Assembly: GCA_023436805.1 (NCBI GenBank)
Contig: JAEZHT010000047.1
Coordinates: 1-22,395 of the forward strand
Length of the DNA stretch: 22,395 nucleotides
DNA from: Bacillota bacterium
Lineage (GTDB): Bacteria; Bacillota_I; Bacilli_A; Acholeplasmatales; UBA5453
Reading direction: 5' to 3'
Shown here: one piece after another, positions 8,227 to 15,381 of the stretch
Layout: every line of letters begins with the position of its first letter
How positions within the stretch are numbered: the stretch's first letter is position 1
Notes under the pieces: generated by a model
The model's database searches: none
Told to the model about the DNA's origin: nothing
What the model saw: the letters and a program-made list of their open reading frames with translations, nothing else
Program-made: the position numbers and the translations under genes

Positions 8227-8847
8227 TCAAGCCATTCTAACCACACTATTGTATTTCTTTTCAAAACCAATGTGTGTTGTACGTCCGTGACCGGGGTAAC
8301 AAATGGTGTTGTCAGGTAGTAAATAGAGTTTATTTTGTAGGCTATCTTTTAAGTCTTCAAAAGAGGATAGATATAAATCGGTTCTACCGACTGTCATATA
8401 AAAAAGGGTATCGCCAGAAAATAACACACCTTCACTGGCTAAATAAAGACTGGTACCCCCTTCTGAATGTCCTGGGGTATGGATGACTTTAAATACCAAA
8501 TCTTGAAAAGAAATTTCTTGTTCAATATCTGAATCTAACCAACTATCGACATGTACTTTATAACCTAAACGAGATATACCCATAGCAGGGTCAAAGAAGA
8601 CCGCATCTAATTTAGGTGCGATGACTGCCGCATTCGGGTATAAAGCTTTCAAAGCGTTGATACCCCCAATATGATCAAAATGGCCATGGGTCGCGTAAAT
8701 GATATCGACTTCTAAATCATTATCCTTTAAGAATTGTTTGACTGCCATCGAATCATAACCAGGGTCAATGACCAAAGCATGTTGGTTCTTAACGACGATA
8801 TAACAGTTGCTTTTGATATCACCCAGTGTGAAACGTTTGATGTCCAT
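8227..8847 (-). CDS. MBL-fold metallo-hydrolase, glyoxalase II-like (YqgX type)
   Basis: A 206-residue soluble metallo-beta-lactamase-fold hydrolase. The metal-binding set is complete: THGHFDHIGG (HxHxDH), HTPGHSEGG, SGDTLFYMTVGRTD and YPGHGRTTHIG. Size and motif spacing fit the small YqgX/YcbL-like group related to hydroxyacylglutathione hydrolase, which acts on thioesters such as S-lactoyl-thiols; the true substrate cannot be read from sequence. The protein lacks the C-terminal glutathione-binding helices of classical glyoxalase II. The start is supported by GAGGTG about 7 nt upstream and by the promoter at 8865-8892. It may be the first gene of an operon with the O-antigen-ligase-like gene. 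Confidence 0.88.
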   Translation of the reverse strand: MDIKRFTLGDIKSNCYIVVKNQHALVIDPGYDSMAVKQFLKDNDLEVDIIYATHGHFDHIGGINALKALYPNAAVIAPKLDAVFFDPAMGISRLGYKVHVDSWLDSDIEQEISFQDLVFKVIHTPGHSEGGTSLYLASEGVLFSGDTLFYMTVGRTDLYLSSFEDLKDSLQNKLYLLPDNTICYPGHGRTTHIGFEKKYNSVVRMA

Positions 8848-8864
8848 AGAAACACCTCATACTC

Positions 8865-8892
8865 ATTATAGCGTTTTCTAAAGAAACGTAAA
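8865..8892 (-). promoter_or_regulatory. Sigma-A-type promoter of the metallo-hydrolase gene
   Basis: Read on the minus strand, TTTACG (8887-8892) and a consensus TATAAT (8865-8870) are separated by 16 bp. The expected start lies about 10 nt further on, leaving a short leader that contains the GAGGTG binding site. Confidence 0.65.
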
Positions 8893-8914
8893 GTATAACA
8901 CCATAACAACCAAT

Positions 8915-8941
8915 GAAAAAAGCACATCATCACATGTGCTT
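8915..8941 (-). terminator. Terminator of the toxin-antitoxin operon
   Basis: AAGCACAT (8934-8941, minus sense) pairs with ATGTGCTT (8920-8927) around a 6-nt loop. On the minus strand it is followed by a run of T, and it lies just after the toxin stop codon. Confidence 0.75.
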
Positions 8942-8945
8942 AGAC

Positions 8946-9206
8946 TCATTCATAGTGTGTCCATAATCGCAGGATAATGATGGCTTTATGGCCTTCATCT
9001 ATCTTATATATCAATCGGTGTTGTCGGTTGATTCTTCTCGAATAAGCACCTTTTAAATCGCCAACTAATTTTTCATAGGGTGGTGGCGTCTCAAAAGGAT
9101 TTTTTCGAATGATGTCAATCAGATTTTTAGCCTTTTGATCTAAACCTGCCCGTTTTAAATCATCGATGTCTTTGATTGCCTGTTTTGTATAACGGATCTC
9201 ATACAT
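8946..9206 (-). CDS. yoeB: YoeB/Txe-family toxin, mRNA interferase
   Basis: An 86-residue RelE-superfamily toxin that would cleave mRNA on the ribosome. YoeB hallmarks are present: the N-terminal YEIRYTKQAIKDIDDLKRAG, then IIRKNPFETPPPYEKLVGDL, then YSRRINRQHRLIYKI, and the C-terminal catalytic region with His and Tyr in LRLWTHYE. All expected catalytic positions appear intact, so the toxin is probably active. The gene starts 6 nt after the antitoxin stop with only a weak ribosome binding site, consistent with coupled translation that keeps toxin below antitoxin. Confidence 0.92.
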   Translation of the reverse strand: MYEIRYTKQAIKDIDDLKRAGLDQKAKNLIDIIRKNPFETPPPYEKLVGDLKGAYSRRINRQHRLIYKIDEGHKAIIILRLWTHYE

Positions 9207-9212
9207 GGGGTA

Positions 9213-9464
9213 TTACCATTTGACTTTGTCTTCGGCAACCGTTTGTTCATAAGGGATATTTAATCCTTCGACCAACGATTTTTTGAATGCTTCATTTTGA
9301 CTTAGATAAATGGTTTCAAGTAAAGAACGATACTCTTCTTCAGAAATCATAATGACATTGCCTTTTTTGGTGTTGATGTTGATTTCAACCCCATTGTCTA
9401 ATGCCATTTCAGCAAGTTTATATAAATCTTTACGTGCATTGGTGATATTTGTGGTGTATGGCAT
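9213..9464 (-). CDS. yefM: YefM/Phd-family antitoxin and autorepressor
   Basis: An antitoxin that binds YoeB and represses its own promoter. The N-terminal Phd/YefM DNA-binding fold reads TNITNARKDLYKLAEMALD and NGVEININTKKGNVIMISEE; the C-terminal part (SLVEGLNIPYEQTVAEDKVKW) is the flexible toxin-binding tail. The start chosen is the ATG giving MPYTTNITN, 83 residues, because AAGGGG lies 9 nt upstream of it. An ATG three codons earlier (9473) directly abuts the binding site and is unlikely. It is the first gene of the operon, just downstream of a promoter with a palindromic operator. Confidence 0.92.
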   Translation of the reverse strand: MPYTTNITNARKDLYKLAEMALDNGVEININTKKGNVIMISEEEYRSLLETIYLSQNEAFKKSLVEGLNIPYEQTVAEDKVKW

Positions 9465-9487
9465 ACGGATCATCCCCTTCTAAATTC

Positions 9488-9516
9488 ATTATAACATACG
9501 TAATTACGTACGTCTA
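9488..9516 (-). promoter_or_regulatory. Toxin-antitoxin promoter with palindromic operator in the spacer
   Basis: Minus-strand -35 TAGACG (9511-9516) and -10 TATAAT (9488-9493) are 17 bp apart. The spacer is almost filled by a perfect 14-bp palindrome TACGTAATTACGTA (9497-9510), which extends to 20 bp (9494-9513) with a single mismatched pair. A repressor bound there would block RNA polymerase; YefM or the YefM-YoeB complex is the obvious candidate. Confidence 0.75.
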
Positions 9517-9558
9517 TGAATGTTATTCGATAATAACGATTTCATAGCCATACTTTAG

Positions 9559-9564
9559 TATAAT
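9559..9564 (+). promoter_or_regulatory. Candidate -10 of the cysK-cysE promoter
   Basis: A consensus TATAAT lies about 60 nt before the cysK start, with no good -35 hexamer. An inverted repeat GTTATT/AATAAC (9522-9537, 4-nt spacer) lies where a -35 would be, a possible activator or repressor site. Confidence 0.45.
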
Positions 9565-9626
9565 ACAGTTAAATCATTTGTAAAAAAGTGATAATAAGCA
9601 TAAAATAAGGAGTGGAGGTTATATCG

Positions 9627-10553
9627 ATGAATATCTATCAAAACTACGCTGAGTTGGTGGGCAATACCCCATTACTCAGACTCAATAAATTAGAAAAAGA
9701 ATTGAAAACAGAAGGCCGATTGATTGCTAAAATAGAACGCTTCAACCCTCTATCGAGTGTTAAGGACCGTTTAGCGAAAGCGATGGTCGAAGATTTAGAA
9801 CGAAAAGGACTCATTACCAAAGATACGGTATTGGTTGAACCAACCTCAGGGAACACCGGGATTGGTTTAGCATTCATCTGTGCAGCCAAAGGGATTCCAC
9901 TTGTTATCATTATGCCTGAAACGGTGACCAAAGAACGTGTCATGACGATCAAGGCCTTAGGGGCTTGTGTCATTTTAACCGAAGGACCGCTAGGGATGAA
10001 AGGCGCGATTGCGAAAGCAGAATCGATGTTGAAAGAAAACCCAAGATACATCATGCCACAACAATTTAAAAACTTAGCCAATGCTGAAATGCACCGAAAA
10101 ACGACAGCGGTTGAAATATTAAGAGATACCGATAATCAAGTCGCTGCATTTGTTGCAGGGGTTGGTACTGGTGGTACCATCACAGGTGTTGGTGAAGTCT
10201 TAAAACAAACCATTAAGGACGTTGAAATTGTGGCAGTAGAACCATATGATTCATCTGTATTATCGGGTGAAAAACCAGGGTCTCACCGCATTCAAGGGAT
10301 TGGGGCTGGTTTCATTCCAGATGTCCTCAATGTAAAAATCATTGACAGAATCATTCGTGTCACGAACGATGATGCGATTCAAATGGCGAAATTGGTTGCG
10401 AAAACCGAAGGGGTATTTGTGGGCATTTCCTCAGGAGCTGCATTGGTTGCAGCTGTTGAAGTCGCGAAAAATCCAAAGTATAAAGATCAAAACATCGTGG
10501 TAGTATTACCAGATTCAGGGGAACGTTATCTATCCACTGGGGTATTTGAATAG
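9627..10553 (+). CDS. cysK: Cysteine synthase (O-acetylserine sulfhydrylase)
   Basis: A PLP enzyme that makes L-cysteine from O-acetyl-L-serine and sulfide. The 308-residue length is typical. The PLP lysine is K46 in NPLSSVKDR; the substrate loop is PTSGNTGIGLAF, the phosphate-binding loop is GTGGTITGVGE, and the C-terminal pyridine-contacting serine lies in GISSGAALVAA. The ATG at 9627 is chosen because GGAGG (9614-9618) sits 8 nt upstream and the protein then begins MNIYQNYAELVGNTP, matching family N-termini; an upstream in-frame GTG (9612) overlaps that binding site. The gene is followed after 1 nt by cysE, which supplies its substrate. Confidence 0.95.
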   Translation: MNIYQNYAELVGNTPLLRLNKLEKELKTEGRLIAKIERFNPLSSVKDRLAKAMVEDLERKGLITKDTVLVEPTSGNTGIGLAFICAAKGIPLVIIMPETVTKERVMTIKALGACVILTEGPLGMKGAIAKAESMLKENPRYIMPQQFKNLANAEMHRKTTAVEILRDTDNQVAAFVAGVGTGGTITGVGEVLKQTIKDVEIVAVEPYDSSVLSGEKPGSHRIQGIGAGFIPDVLNVKIIDRIIRVTNDDAIQMAKLVAKTEGVFVGISSGAALVAAVEVAKNPKYKDQNIVVVLPDSGERYLSTGVFE

Positions 10554-10554
10554 T

Positions 10555-11184
10555 ATGTTTTTTAAAGCACTTCGGTTGACCATCAACCAAGCAAAGAAGA
10601 ATGACCCTTCCGCGCCATCTAAACTGACCATATTATTATCCTATCCAGGCATACACGCGCTGATGTATTATCGTGTGGCGAGATTCTTTTATAACATCAA
10701 ATGGACTGGTCTTGCAAGAATCATTTCCAATATCGGAAGAACATTCACCAACATCGATATTCACCCAGGGGCGAAAATCGGTAAAGGCTTATTCATCGAC
10801 CATGGGGCGGGGGTTGTCATTGGACAAACCGCCATCATCGGTGATGACTGCGTCTTATTTCATGGTGTCACTTTAGGATCCAATTCTACCAATGCTAAAG
10901 GAAATCGTCACCCCATCTTAGGCAACCGTGTGACCATTTACGCGAACGCTACTTTGGTCGGGCCAGTGAAAATTGGCGATGACTCGGTAATCGGTGCAAG
11001 TACCATCGTGAAACAAGATTTACCTAATAACAGTGTGGTGGTAGGGAATCCAATGAGATTCCTATCCATTGATGGTAAACGTGTGTATGATTCGACCTGT
11101 GAATGTGAAATCATGAAACAAGAACTCGCTCAACTTAAAGAACGTCTTGAAGAACTTCAAAAGCAACTAGAATCAAAATCATAA
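10555..11184 (+). CDS. cysE: Serine O-acetyltransferase
   Basis: Acetylates L-serine with acetyl-CoA to make O-acetylserine, the substrate of CysK. The left-handed beta-helix hexapeptide domain is clear: IDIHPGAKIGKGLFIDHGAG, VVIGQTAIIGDD, VLFHGVTLGSNS and the histidine-containing acetyl-CoA region. Catalytic Asp and His fit FIDHGAG and HGVTLG. The ATG at 10555 is preferred: it overlaps the cysK end as TAGTATG and suggests re-initiation; an in-frame TTG at 10546 is possible. The protein is 209 residues, the short Gram-positive form. Its C-terminus is a charged heptad-like helix (MKQELAQLKERLEELQKQL) ending in KS rather than the terminal isoleucine that docks E. coli CysE into the CysK active site. 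Confidence 0.93.
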   Translation: MFFKALRLTINQAKKNDPSAPSKLTILLSYPGIHALMYYRVARFFYNIKWTGLARIISNIGRTFTNIDIHPGAKIGKGLFIDHGAGVVIGQTAIIGDDCVLFHGVTLGSNSTNAKGNRHPILGNRVTIYANATLVGPVKIGDDSVIGASTIVKQDLPNNSVVVGNPMRFLSIDGKRVYDSTCECEIMKQELAQLKERLEELQKQLESKS

Positions 11185-11193
11185 TAAATATAG

Positions 11194-11231
11194 AAGGCAC
11201 CGAATGCGCTAATACCGCACTCAGGTGCCTT
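11194..11231 (+). terminator. Intrinsic terminator of cysK-cysE
   Basis: AAGGCACC (11194-11201) pairs with GGTGCCTT (11224-11231). An additional TGCG/CGCA stem lies inside, and the hairpin is followed by TTATTTAT. Confidence 0.85.
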
Positions 11232-11255
11232 TATTTATAATGTTTACTATATCTT

Positions 11256-11284
11256 TTGAAATGGTTTATGCAAAAAAATATAAT
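11256..11284 (+). promoter_or_regulatory. Sigma-A promoter of the siderophore importer operon
   Basis: TTGAAA (11256-11261), a 17-bp spacer and TATAAT (11279-11284) form a near-consensus promoter about 30 nt before the first start codon. I see no recognisable Fur box over it. Confidence 0.8.
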
Positions 11285-11312
11285 AACCTTGTAACAAAAG
11301 GGTGGGTTTCTC

Positions 11313-12269
11313 TTGAAGAAAAGGCTTTATTTAATTATTCTATTTGCGCTACTATTGATTCTATCAATATCAATTGGCGTCTCTAATATCAAGTTCATCG
11401 ATGTCATCAAATTAGACCCGGATACGTGGTTTCTTTTATTGACCTCTAGACTCCCTAGAACCATCGCGATTATCCTAACAGCAGTGGGGTTATCTATCTC
11501 TGGGTTAATCCTTCAAACCATCAGCAAGAACAAGTTTATCTCACCTTCTGTGGTGGGTGTAACAGACAGTGCTCAACTCGGTATTTTATTGGCTTATTTA
11601 TTATTTGGAACCCTCAGTTTAACCTTTAAATTGGTGTTTGCTTTTGGGTTTGCAGTATTGGGCTCTTTTGTATTTATTACGATCTTAAACAAGATTAAAT
11701 TCAAAAACGAAATCTATGTCCCTCTAATTGGGATGATGTTTGGTAGTATCATCGCTGCGATTGTATCTTTTCTAGCCTTCCAGTTCAACGCGACCCAATT
11801 CATCGATACGATTGGGGTAGGCAGTTTTACAACCAAAATCGCAGGTAATTACGAATTGCTTTATGTTGTTATACCACCACTCATTCTCGCATTTATATAT
11901 ATGGTTCAATTTAATATCATCGGGATTGGGGAAGACTTTGCTAAAAACCTAGGGGTCAATTATAAACGAACCATGATGATGGGGTTAGTCATCATTTCGA
12001 TGGTAACTGCAGCCATCTTTGTGGTAGTCGGTTCTATCCCATTCATTGGATTGGTTGTACCGAACTTGGTATCTATTTATTATGGCGATAATGTCAAAAA
12101 GAATGCGATTGATATCGCCTTATTTGGATCTGTCTTTGTTTTGATTGGTGATATTCTTTCAAGGGTCATCATTTACCCATATGAGATACCTGTATCACTA
12201 ACCATGGGTGTCTTGGGCTCGATTATTTTCTTATATCTCATTTATAGGAGGATCAATCATGCCAAATAA
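11313..12269 (+). CDS. yclN: Siderophore ABC importer permease 1 (FecCD family, YclN-like)
   Basis: A 318-residue integral membrane permease of the BtuC/FecCD family, half of the channel of an iron-siderophore importer. It begins with TTG, supported by AAGGGTGGG about 6 nt upstream; no ATG alternative exists near the conserved N-terminus. Family features are SRLPRTIAIILTAVGLSISG, NKFISPSVVGVTDSAQLG, the ATPase-contact region NLGVNYKRTMMMGL, and GSIPFIGLVVPNLV. From memory, the sequence closely resembles B. subtilis YclN, the petrobactin importer. It is the first gene of a four-gene operon in which each following gene overlaps its predecessor. Confidence 0.9.
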   Translation: MKKRLYLIILFALLLILSISIGVSNIKFIDVIKLDPDTWFLLLTSRLPRTIAIILTAVGLSISGLILQTISKNKFISPSVVGVTDSAQLGILLAYLLFGTLSLTFKLVFAFGFAVLGSFVFITILNKIKFKNEIYVPLIGMMFGSIIAAIVSFLAFQFNATQFIDTIGVGSFTTKIAGNYELLYVVIPPLILAFIYMVQFNIIGIGEDFAKNLGVNYKRTMMMGLVIISMVTAAIFVVVGSIPFIGLVVPNLVSIYYGDNVKKNAIDIALFGSVFVLIGDILSRVIIYPYEIPVSLTMGVLGSIIFLYLIYRRINHAK

Positions 12270-13236
12270 ATTCTTTAAACCGTTAATTATGGTAGGGCTA
12301 CTCGCACTACTTGCAGTGATACTGTACCTCACTTATTGGCTCATTGGTATAGATGTGATTACCATTGGTCAATTAGAACGTGGGTTATCGAGACGTGGTG
12401 CCCGAGTGGTCGCGATGATTGTGGTCGCATTCACCATGGGCATCACTGGATTATTCTTCCAAACACTGACTCAAAATCGAATTCTTACCCCTAGCGTGAT
12501 TGGGTTTGATTCAACGTTTGTGCTCTCACAAACGCTCATTGTGTTTTTGTTTGGTAGTAGCACTGTACTGATAGCGAACCCTTACTATAATTTCATATTA
12601 TCGACATTGGTAATGGTGTTTTCTTCCTTATTGTTATACGGATTCGTATTAAAAAAAGGGAAAAACAACCTCGCATTGCTCTTATTGGTGGGACTTGTAT
12701 TTAGAACCCTCATGGGGAGCCTCACGTCATTTCTATCCAGAATCATCGATCCGGACGATTTTCTGGTGGTGACATCACGTTCGATGGCTTCCTTAACCAA
12801 CATGAACACCGATATTTTATGGTATCTCGCACTACCCATCTTAGTCATCATGATCATTTTGATGGCCAAAGATACGAAGTCTTTTGATGTCATGAATTTG
12901 GGTGAAGACCAAGCGAAAAGCTTGGGGGTATCCTATTATAAGCTGATGAACCGTCATTTGATCTATATCGCGATCCTCATTTCGGTATCCACAGCTTTAG
13001 TCGGACCGCTCATGTTCTTAGGGTTAATCACAGTCAATCTCTCAAGAGAAATACTCAAGACGGATTATCATAAACCGCTGTTATGGATGAGTAGCCTCTT
13101 AGGTATTGTGTTCCTAGTGTTGGGTCAATTCATTTTGACCACCTTGAACCTCAATACCTCACTAGCTACCCTCATCAACCTCATCGGTGGGTTATATATG
13201 ATTTCTATCTTGGTGAAAGGAGAAAAACAAGCATGA
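12259..13236 (+). CDS. yclO: Siderophore ABC importer permease 2 (FecCD family, YclO-like)
   Basis: The second FecCD-family permease, 325 residues, which should pair with the YclN-like subunit as a heterodimeric channel. The ATG at 12259 is chosen because GGAGG lies about 8 nt upstream; earlier in-frame codons lie inside the preceding gene. Motifs include GITGLFFQTLTQNRILTPSV followed by IGFDS, which marks the YclO/CeuC branch, and the ATPase-contact sequence GEDQAKSLGVSYYKLMNRHL. It overlaps yclN by 11 nt and yclP by 4 nt, pointing to coordinated stoichiometry. Confidence 0.9.
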   Translation: MPNKFFKPLIMVGLLALLAVILYLTYWLIGIDVITIGQLERGLSRRGARVVAMIVVAFTMGITGLFFQTLTQNRILTPSVIGFDSTFVLSQTLIVFLFGSSTVLIANPYYNFILSTLVMVFSSLLLYGFVLKKGKNNLALLLLVGLVFRTLMGSLTSFLSRIIDPDDFLVVTSRSMASLTNMNTDILWYLALPILVIMIILMAKDTKSFDVMNLGEDQAKSLGVSYYKLMNRHLIYIAILISVSTALVGPLMFLGLITVNLSREILKTDYHKPLLWMSSLLGIVFLVLGQFILTTLNLNTSLATLINLIGGLYMISILVKGEKQA

Positions 13237-14012
13237 TTGAAATTAAACAAGTCTCTAAAAAATATGGCAGTTTGGTTGTCTTAGATGACATCCATCTGAC
13301 CATCAAAGATGGCGCAGTCACGGCCCTCATTGGACCCAATGGGGCTGGGAAGTCGACACTTTTAGGCGTAATTTCAAAACTGATTGAAGCCGATTCAGGT
13401 ACTGTTTTATTGGATGGGGAATCCATTTCAAAAATCAAGCCCAATGTCTTTGCCAAGGCGATAGCTATCCTTAAACAGACGAATCAGATCAATGTCAATT
13501 TAACGGTCAGAGAACTCGTTAGCTTCGGTCGTTGGCCACACTCGAAAGGCAATCTTACAAAAGAAGATGAAGCCAAAATCGATGAGGCCATAAAGTTCTT
13601 AAGACTCAAAGAAGTCGAACATAAAAGCATTAACCAATTGTCTGGTGGCCAAAAACAACGCGCATACATCGCGATGATTGTGGCACAAGACACCAAATAC
13701 GTCTTGTTAGATGAACCACTCAATAACCTCGATATGCGTTATTCTGTTGATATGATGCTCATCCTCCAGGATTTGGTTAAAAAGCTTGGAAAAACCGTCA
13801 TGATTGTTTTACATGACATCAATTTCGCAGCCACCTTCTCCGATCACATCATCGCGATGAAAGATGGCAAAATCATCCAAGAAGGCACTCCGGATCAAAT
13901 CATGGAAAAAGACATTTTAGACTATGTATTTGACCATGAGTTTTGTATCGCCGGTGTCAATGGTAAGAAGTATTGTATATACTATCAAGAAAGTGTAGAA
14001 GAAAAGATATGA
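13233..14012 (+). CDS. yclP: Siderophore ABC importer ATPase (FepC/FecE family, YclP-like)
   Basis: A 259-residue ABC ATPase that powers the YclNO-like channel from the cytoplasmic face. It shows Walker A GPNGAGKST (34-42), Q-loop ILKQTNQINVNLTVRELVSF, signature LSGGQKQRAYIAM, Walker B YVLLDEPLNNLD, and switch histidine VLHDINFA. GRWPHSKG after the Q-loop is typical of siderophore ATPases. It overlaps both neighbours by ATGA, and AAAGGAG lies about 10 nt before its start. Confidence 0.94.
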   Translation: MIEIKQVSKKYGSLVVLDDIHLTIKDGAVTALIGPNGAGKSTLLGVISKLIEADSGTVLLDGESISKIKPNVFAKAIAILKQTNQINVNLTVRELVSFGRWPHSKGNLTKEDEAKIDEAIKFLRLKEVEHKSINQLSGGQKQRAYIAMIVAQDTKYVLLDEPLNNLDMRYSVDMMLILQDLVKKLGKTVMIVLHDINFAATFSDHIIAMKDGKIIQEGTPDQIMEKDILDYVFDHEFCIAGVNGKKYCIYYQESVEEKI

Positions 14013-15010
14013 AAAAATTTTTGTTTTTAATCATGGTTATGTCCATGAGCCTATTTTTAGCAGCATGCACCATCGTGGATGACAATAAAGAATACCCTGA
14101 AACGGTCACCATCACTCAAACAGTGACACACGCCACTTCAAGAACGGATACGGAATCAACCACAGAAACGGTGGATGAAGTCATCCCGACCAACCCTAAA
14201 AATGTCGCCATCTTTGATTTTGGTGTCTTAGATATATTAGACCATGTGGGCATTGAAGCCTTAAACATTGAAAAATTAGCGATTGTAAAGTCTAACGTTC
14301 CAAGTTACTTAAGCAAATACAACATCGACTCAGTTACCAATGCAGGGACATTATTCGAACCTAATTTTGATACCTTGGATTTATTCAGTCCAGATTTAGT
14401 CATCATTTCTTCAAGAAGTGCATGGACCTATGATAAATTAAAAGCCGAATTGGGTGGCGTAGCTGTACTCAATGTCGCTGTCGATAACACCAAGTACTTA
14501 GAGAGTGTTGAACGAAATTTAAACAACTTGAAATCCATTTTTGGGGGTAATGAAGCGTTTGATACGATGAAAAACACCCTTCAAACCAAAACCGCTGAAG
14601 TGAAATTGTTGGCTCAAATGAACAACTTCAAAACCTTGATTGTCATGACCAATGGCGATGATATTTCTGGTTATGGGTTGGGTTCTCGTTTCAGTTTTAT
14701 TCATAACGAACTCGCTTTCCCAGCAGCCGATGCTAATTTTGGTAATGGGGATGCGAATACCCATGGGGACATCATTTCATTCGAATACATTCAAACCTTA
14801 AACCCAGACGTCATCTTCGTGGTGGACCGAGCCGCAGCGGTGGGTGGAGAAGCATCGATTGGGGTGCTTGATAACGCACTTGTAAACTCAACAAATGCAG
14901 CCCAAAACAACCGAATTATCGTCTTAGATTCAATCGCTTGGTACATTGTATCCGGAGGATATCAATCGACCCTGACGATGATCAACGACACAAAAGCACT
15001 CTTTAATTAA
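14009..15010 (+). CDS. yclQ: Siderophore-binding lipoprotein (FatB/YclQ/CeuE-like)
   Basis: The substrate-binding component, 333 residues, anchored by lipidation. The signal peptide ends in lipobox LAAC (Cys about residue 24). A Thr/Ser-rich linker (TVTITQTVTHATSRTDTEST) precedes the class III binding fold, which starts at NPKNVAIFDFGVLDILDHVG, a close match to the YclQ/FatB group for petrobactin and related catecholates. Further landmarks are NAGTLFEPNFDTLDLFSPDL with VIISSR, and NGDDISGYGLGSRFSFIHNE. The start at 14009 overlaps the yclP stop (ATGA); a longer in-frame start inside yclP would disrupt the signal peptide. No siderophore biosynthesis genes are nearby, so it likely takes up siderophores made by others. 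Confidence 0.92.
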   Translation: MKKFLFLIMVMSMSLFLAACTIVDDNKEYPETVTITQTVTHATSRTDTESTTETVDEVIPTNPKNVAIFDFGVLDILDHVGIEALNIEKLAIVKSNVPSYLSKYNIDSVTNAGTLFEPNFDTLDLFSPDLVIISSRSAWTYDKLKAELGGVAVLNVAVDNTKYLESVERNLNNLKSIFGGNEAFDTMKNTLQTKTAEVKLLAQMNNFKTLIVMTNGDDISGYGLGSRFSFIHNELAFPAADANFGNGDANTHGDIISFEYIQTLNPDVIFVVDRAAAVGGEASIGVLDNALVNSTNAAQNNRIIVLDSIAWYIVSGGYQSTLTMINDTKALFN

Positions 15011-15016
15011 GTCTTG

Positions 15017-15045
15017 TTGACAACCAACCAATAAATTGATACAAT
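15017..15045 (+). promoter_or_regulatory. Consensus sigma-A promoter of secG
   Basis: TTGACA (15017-15022) and TACAAT (15040-15045) are separated by exactly 17 bp, just after the importer operon ends. Confidence 0.88.
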
Positions 15046-15070
15046 AAAGTGTATTTTAGGAGGTACCCAC

Positions 15071-15295
15071 ATGAATTTTGCTGATTGGATCGCTATGGTA
15101 CTAGGTTTATTCTTAATCGTAGCAGTTGCTTTACAATCTTCACAAGACGATGTCGCAAGCGCATTTTCAGGTGAAAAATCAGAGTTATTTAAAAATTCAA
15201 AGGCGAGAGGCTTAGAACTCTTCTTAGTAAGATTCACCGCTGTCGTGTCCTTTTTATTTGTGGCTATGGTTATTACATCCATCCTTACCCACTAA
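15071..15295 (+). CDS. secG: Preprotein translocase subunit SecG
   Basis: A 74-residue small membrane protein that joins SecYE and helps SecA-driven export. It has two membrane segments: about residues 7-24 (WIAMVLGLFLIVAVALQSS) and 50-72 (FLVRFTAVVSFLFVAMVITS). They are joined by a cytoplasmic loop (QDDVASAFSGEKSELFKNSK, then ARG). The LQSS before the loop and the 'F.G...LF....ARG' pattern are the SecG signature, although the usual glycine-rich loop has become acidic. The AGGAGGT binding site is 6 nt upstream. It has its own promoter and terminator. Confidence 0.85.
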   Translation: MNFADWIAMVLGLFLIVAVALQSSQDDVASAFSGEKSELFKNSKARGLELFLVRFTAVVSFLFVAMVITSILTH

Positions 15296-15316
15296 GATAA
15301 CTGAAAAAAACCAATC

Positions 15317-15344
15317 AAAATCCCTTATTCAATTAAGGGATTTT
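15317..15344. terminator. Terminator after secG
   Basis: AAAATCCCTTA (15317-15327) pairs perfectly with TAAGGGATTTT (15334-15344) around a 6-nt loop and runs into TTTTTT. A-rich sequence on the other side could make it work in both directions. Confidence 0.9.
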
Positions 15345-15381
15345 TTGTCGTATGAATAATGGTTTGCACCTTTATGTTTCT

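Noticed and set aside
9465..9473. Earlier ATG for the antitoxin adding three residues
   Set aside because: It directly abuts the AAGGGG binding site with no spacing; the ATG at 9464 is spaced 9 nt.
9571..9626. T-box or SAM riboswitch leader before cysK
   Set aside because: The leader is only about 55 nt and has no terminator hairpin or T-box sequence.
9644..10081. A 145-codon minus-strand frame opposite cysK
   Set aside because: It is a shadow of a conserved gene, with low-complexity, Ser/Pro/Ile-rich content, no binding site and no family resemblance.
12208..12258. Earlier start for the second permease
   Set aside because: It lies within the first permease gene, and a strong GGAGG precedes the ATG at 12259.
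13973..14008. Longer start for the siderophore-binding lipoprotein inside yclP
   Set aside because: It would put a charged extension before the signal peptide; the ATGA overlap at 14009 fits the rest of the operon.
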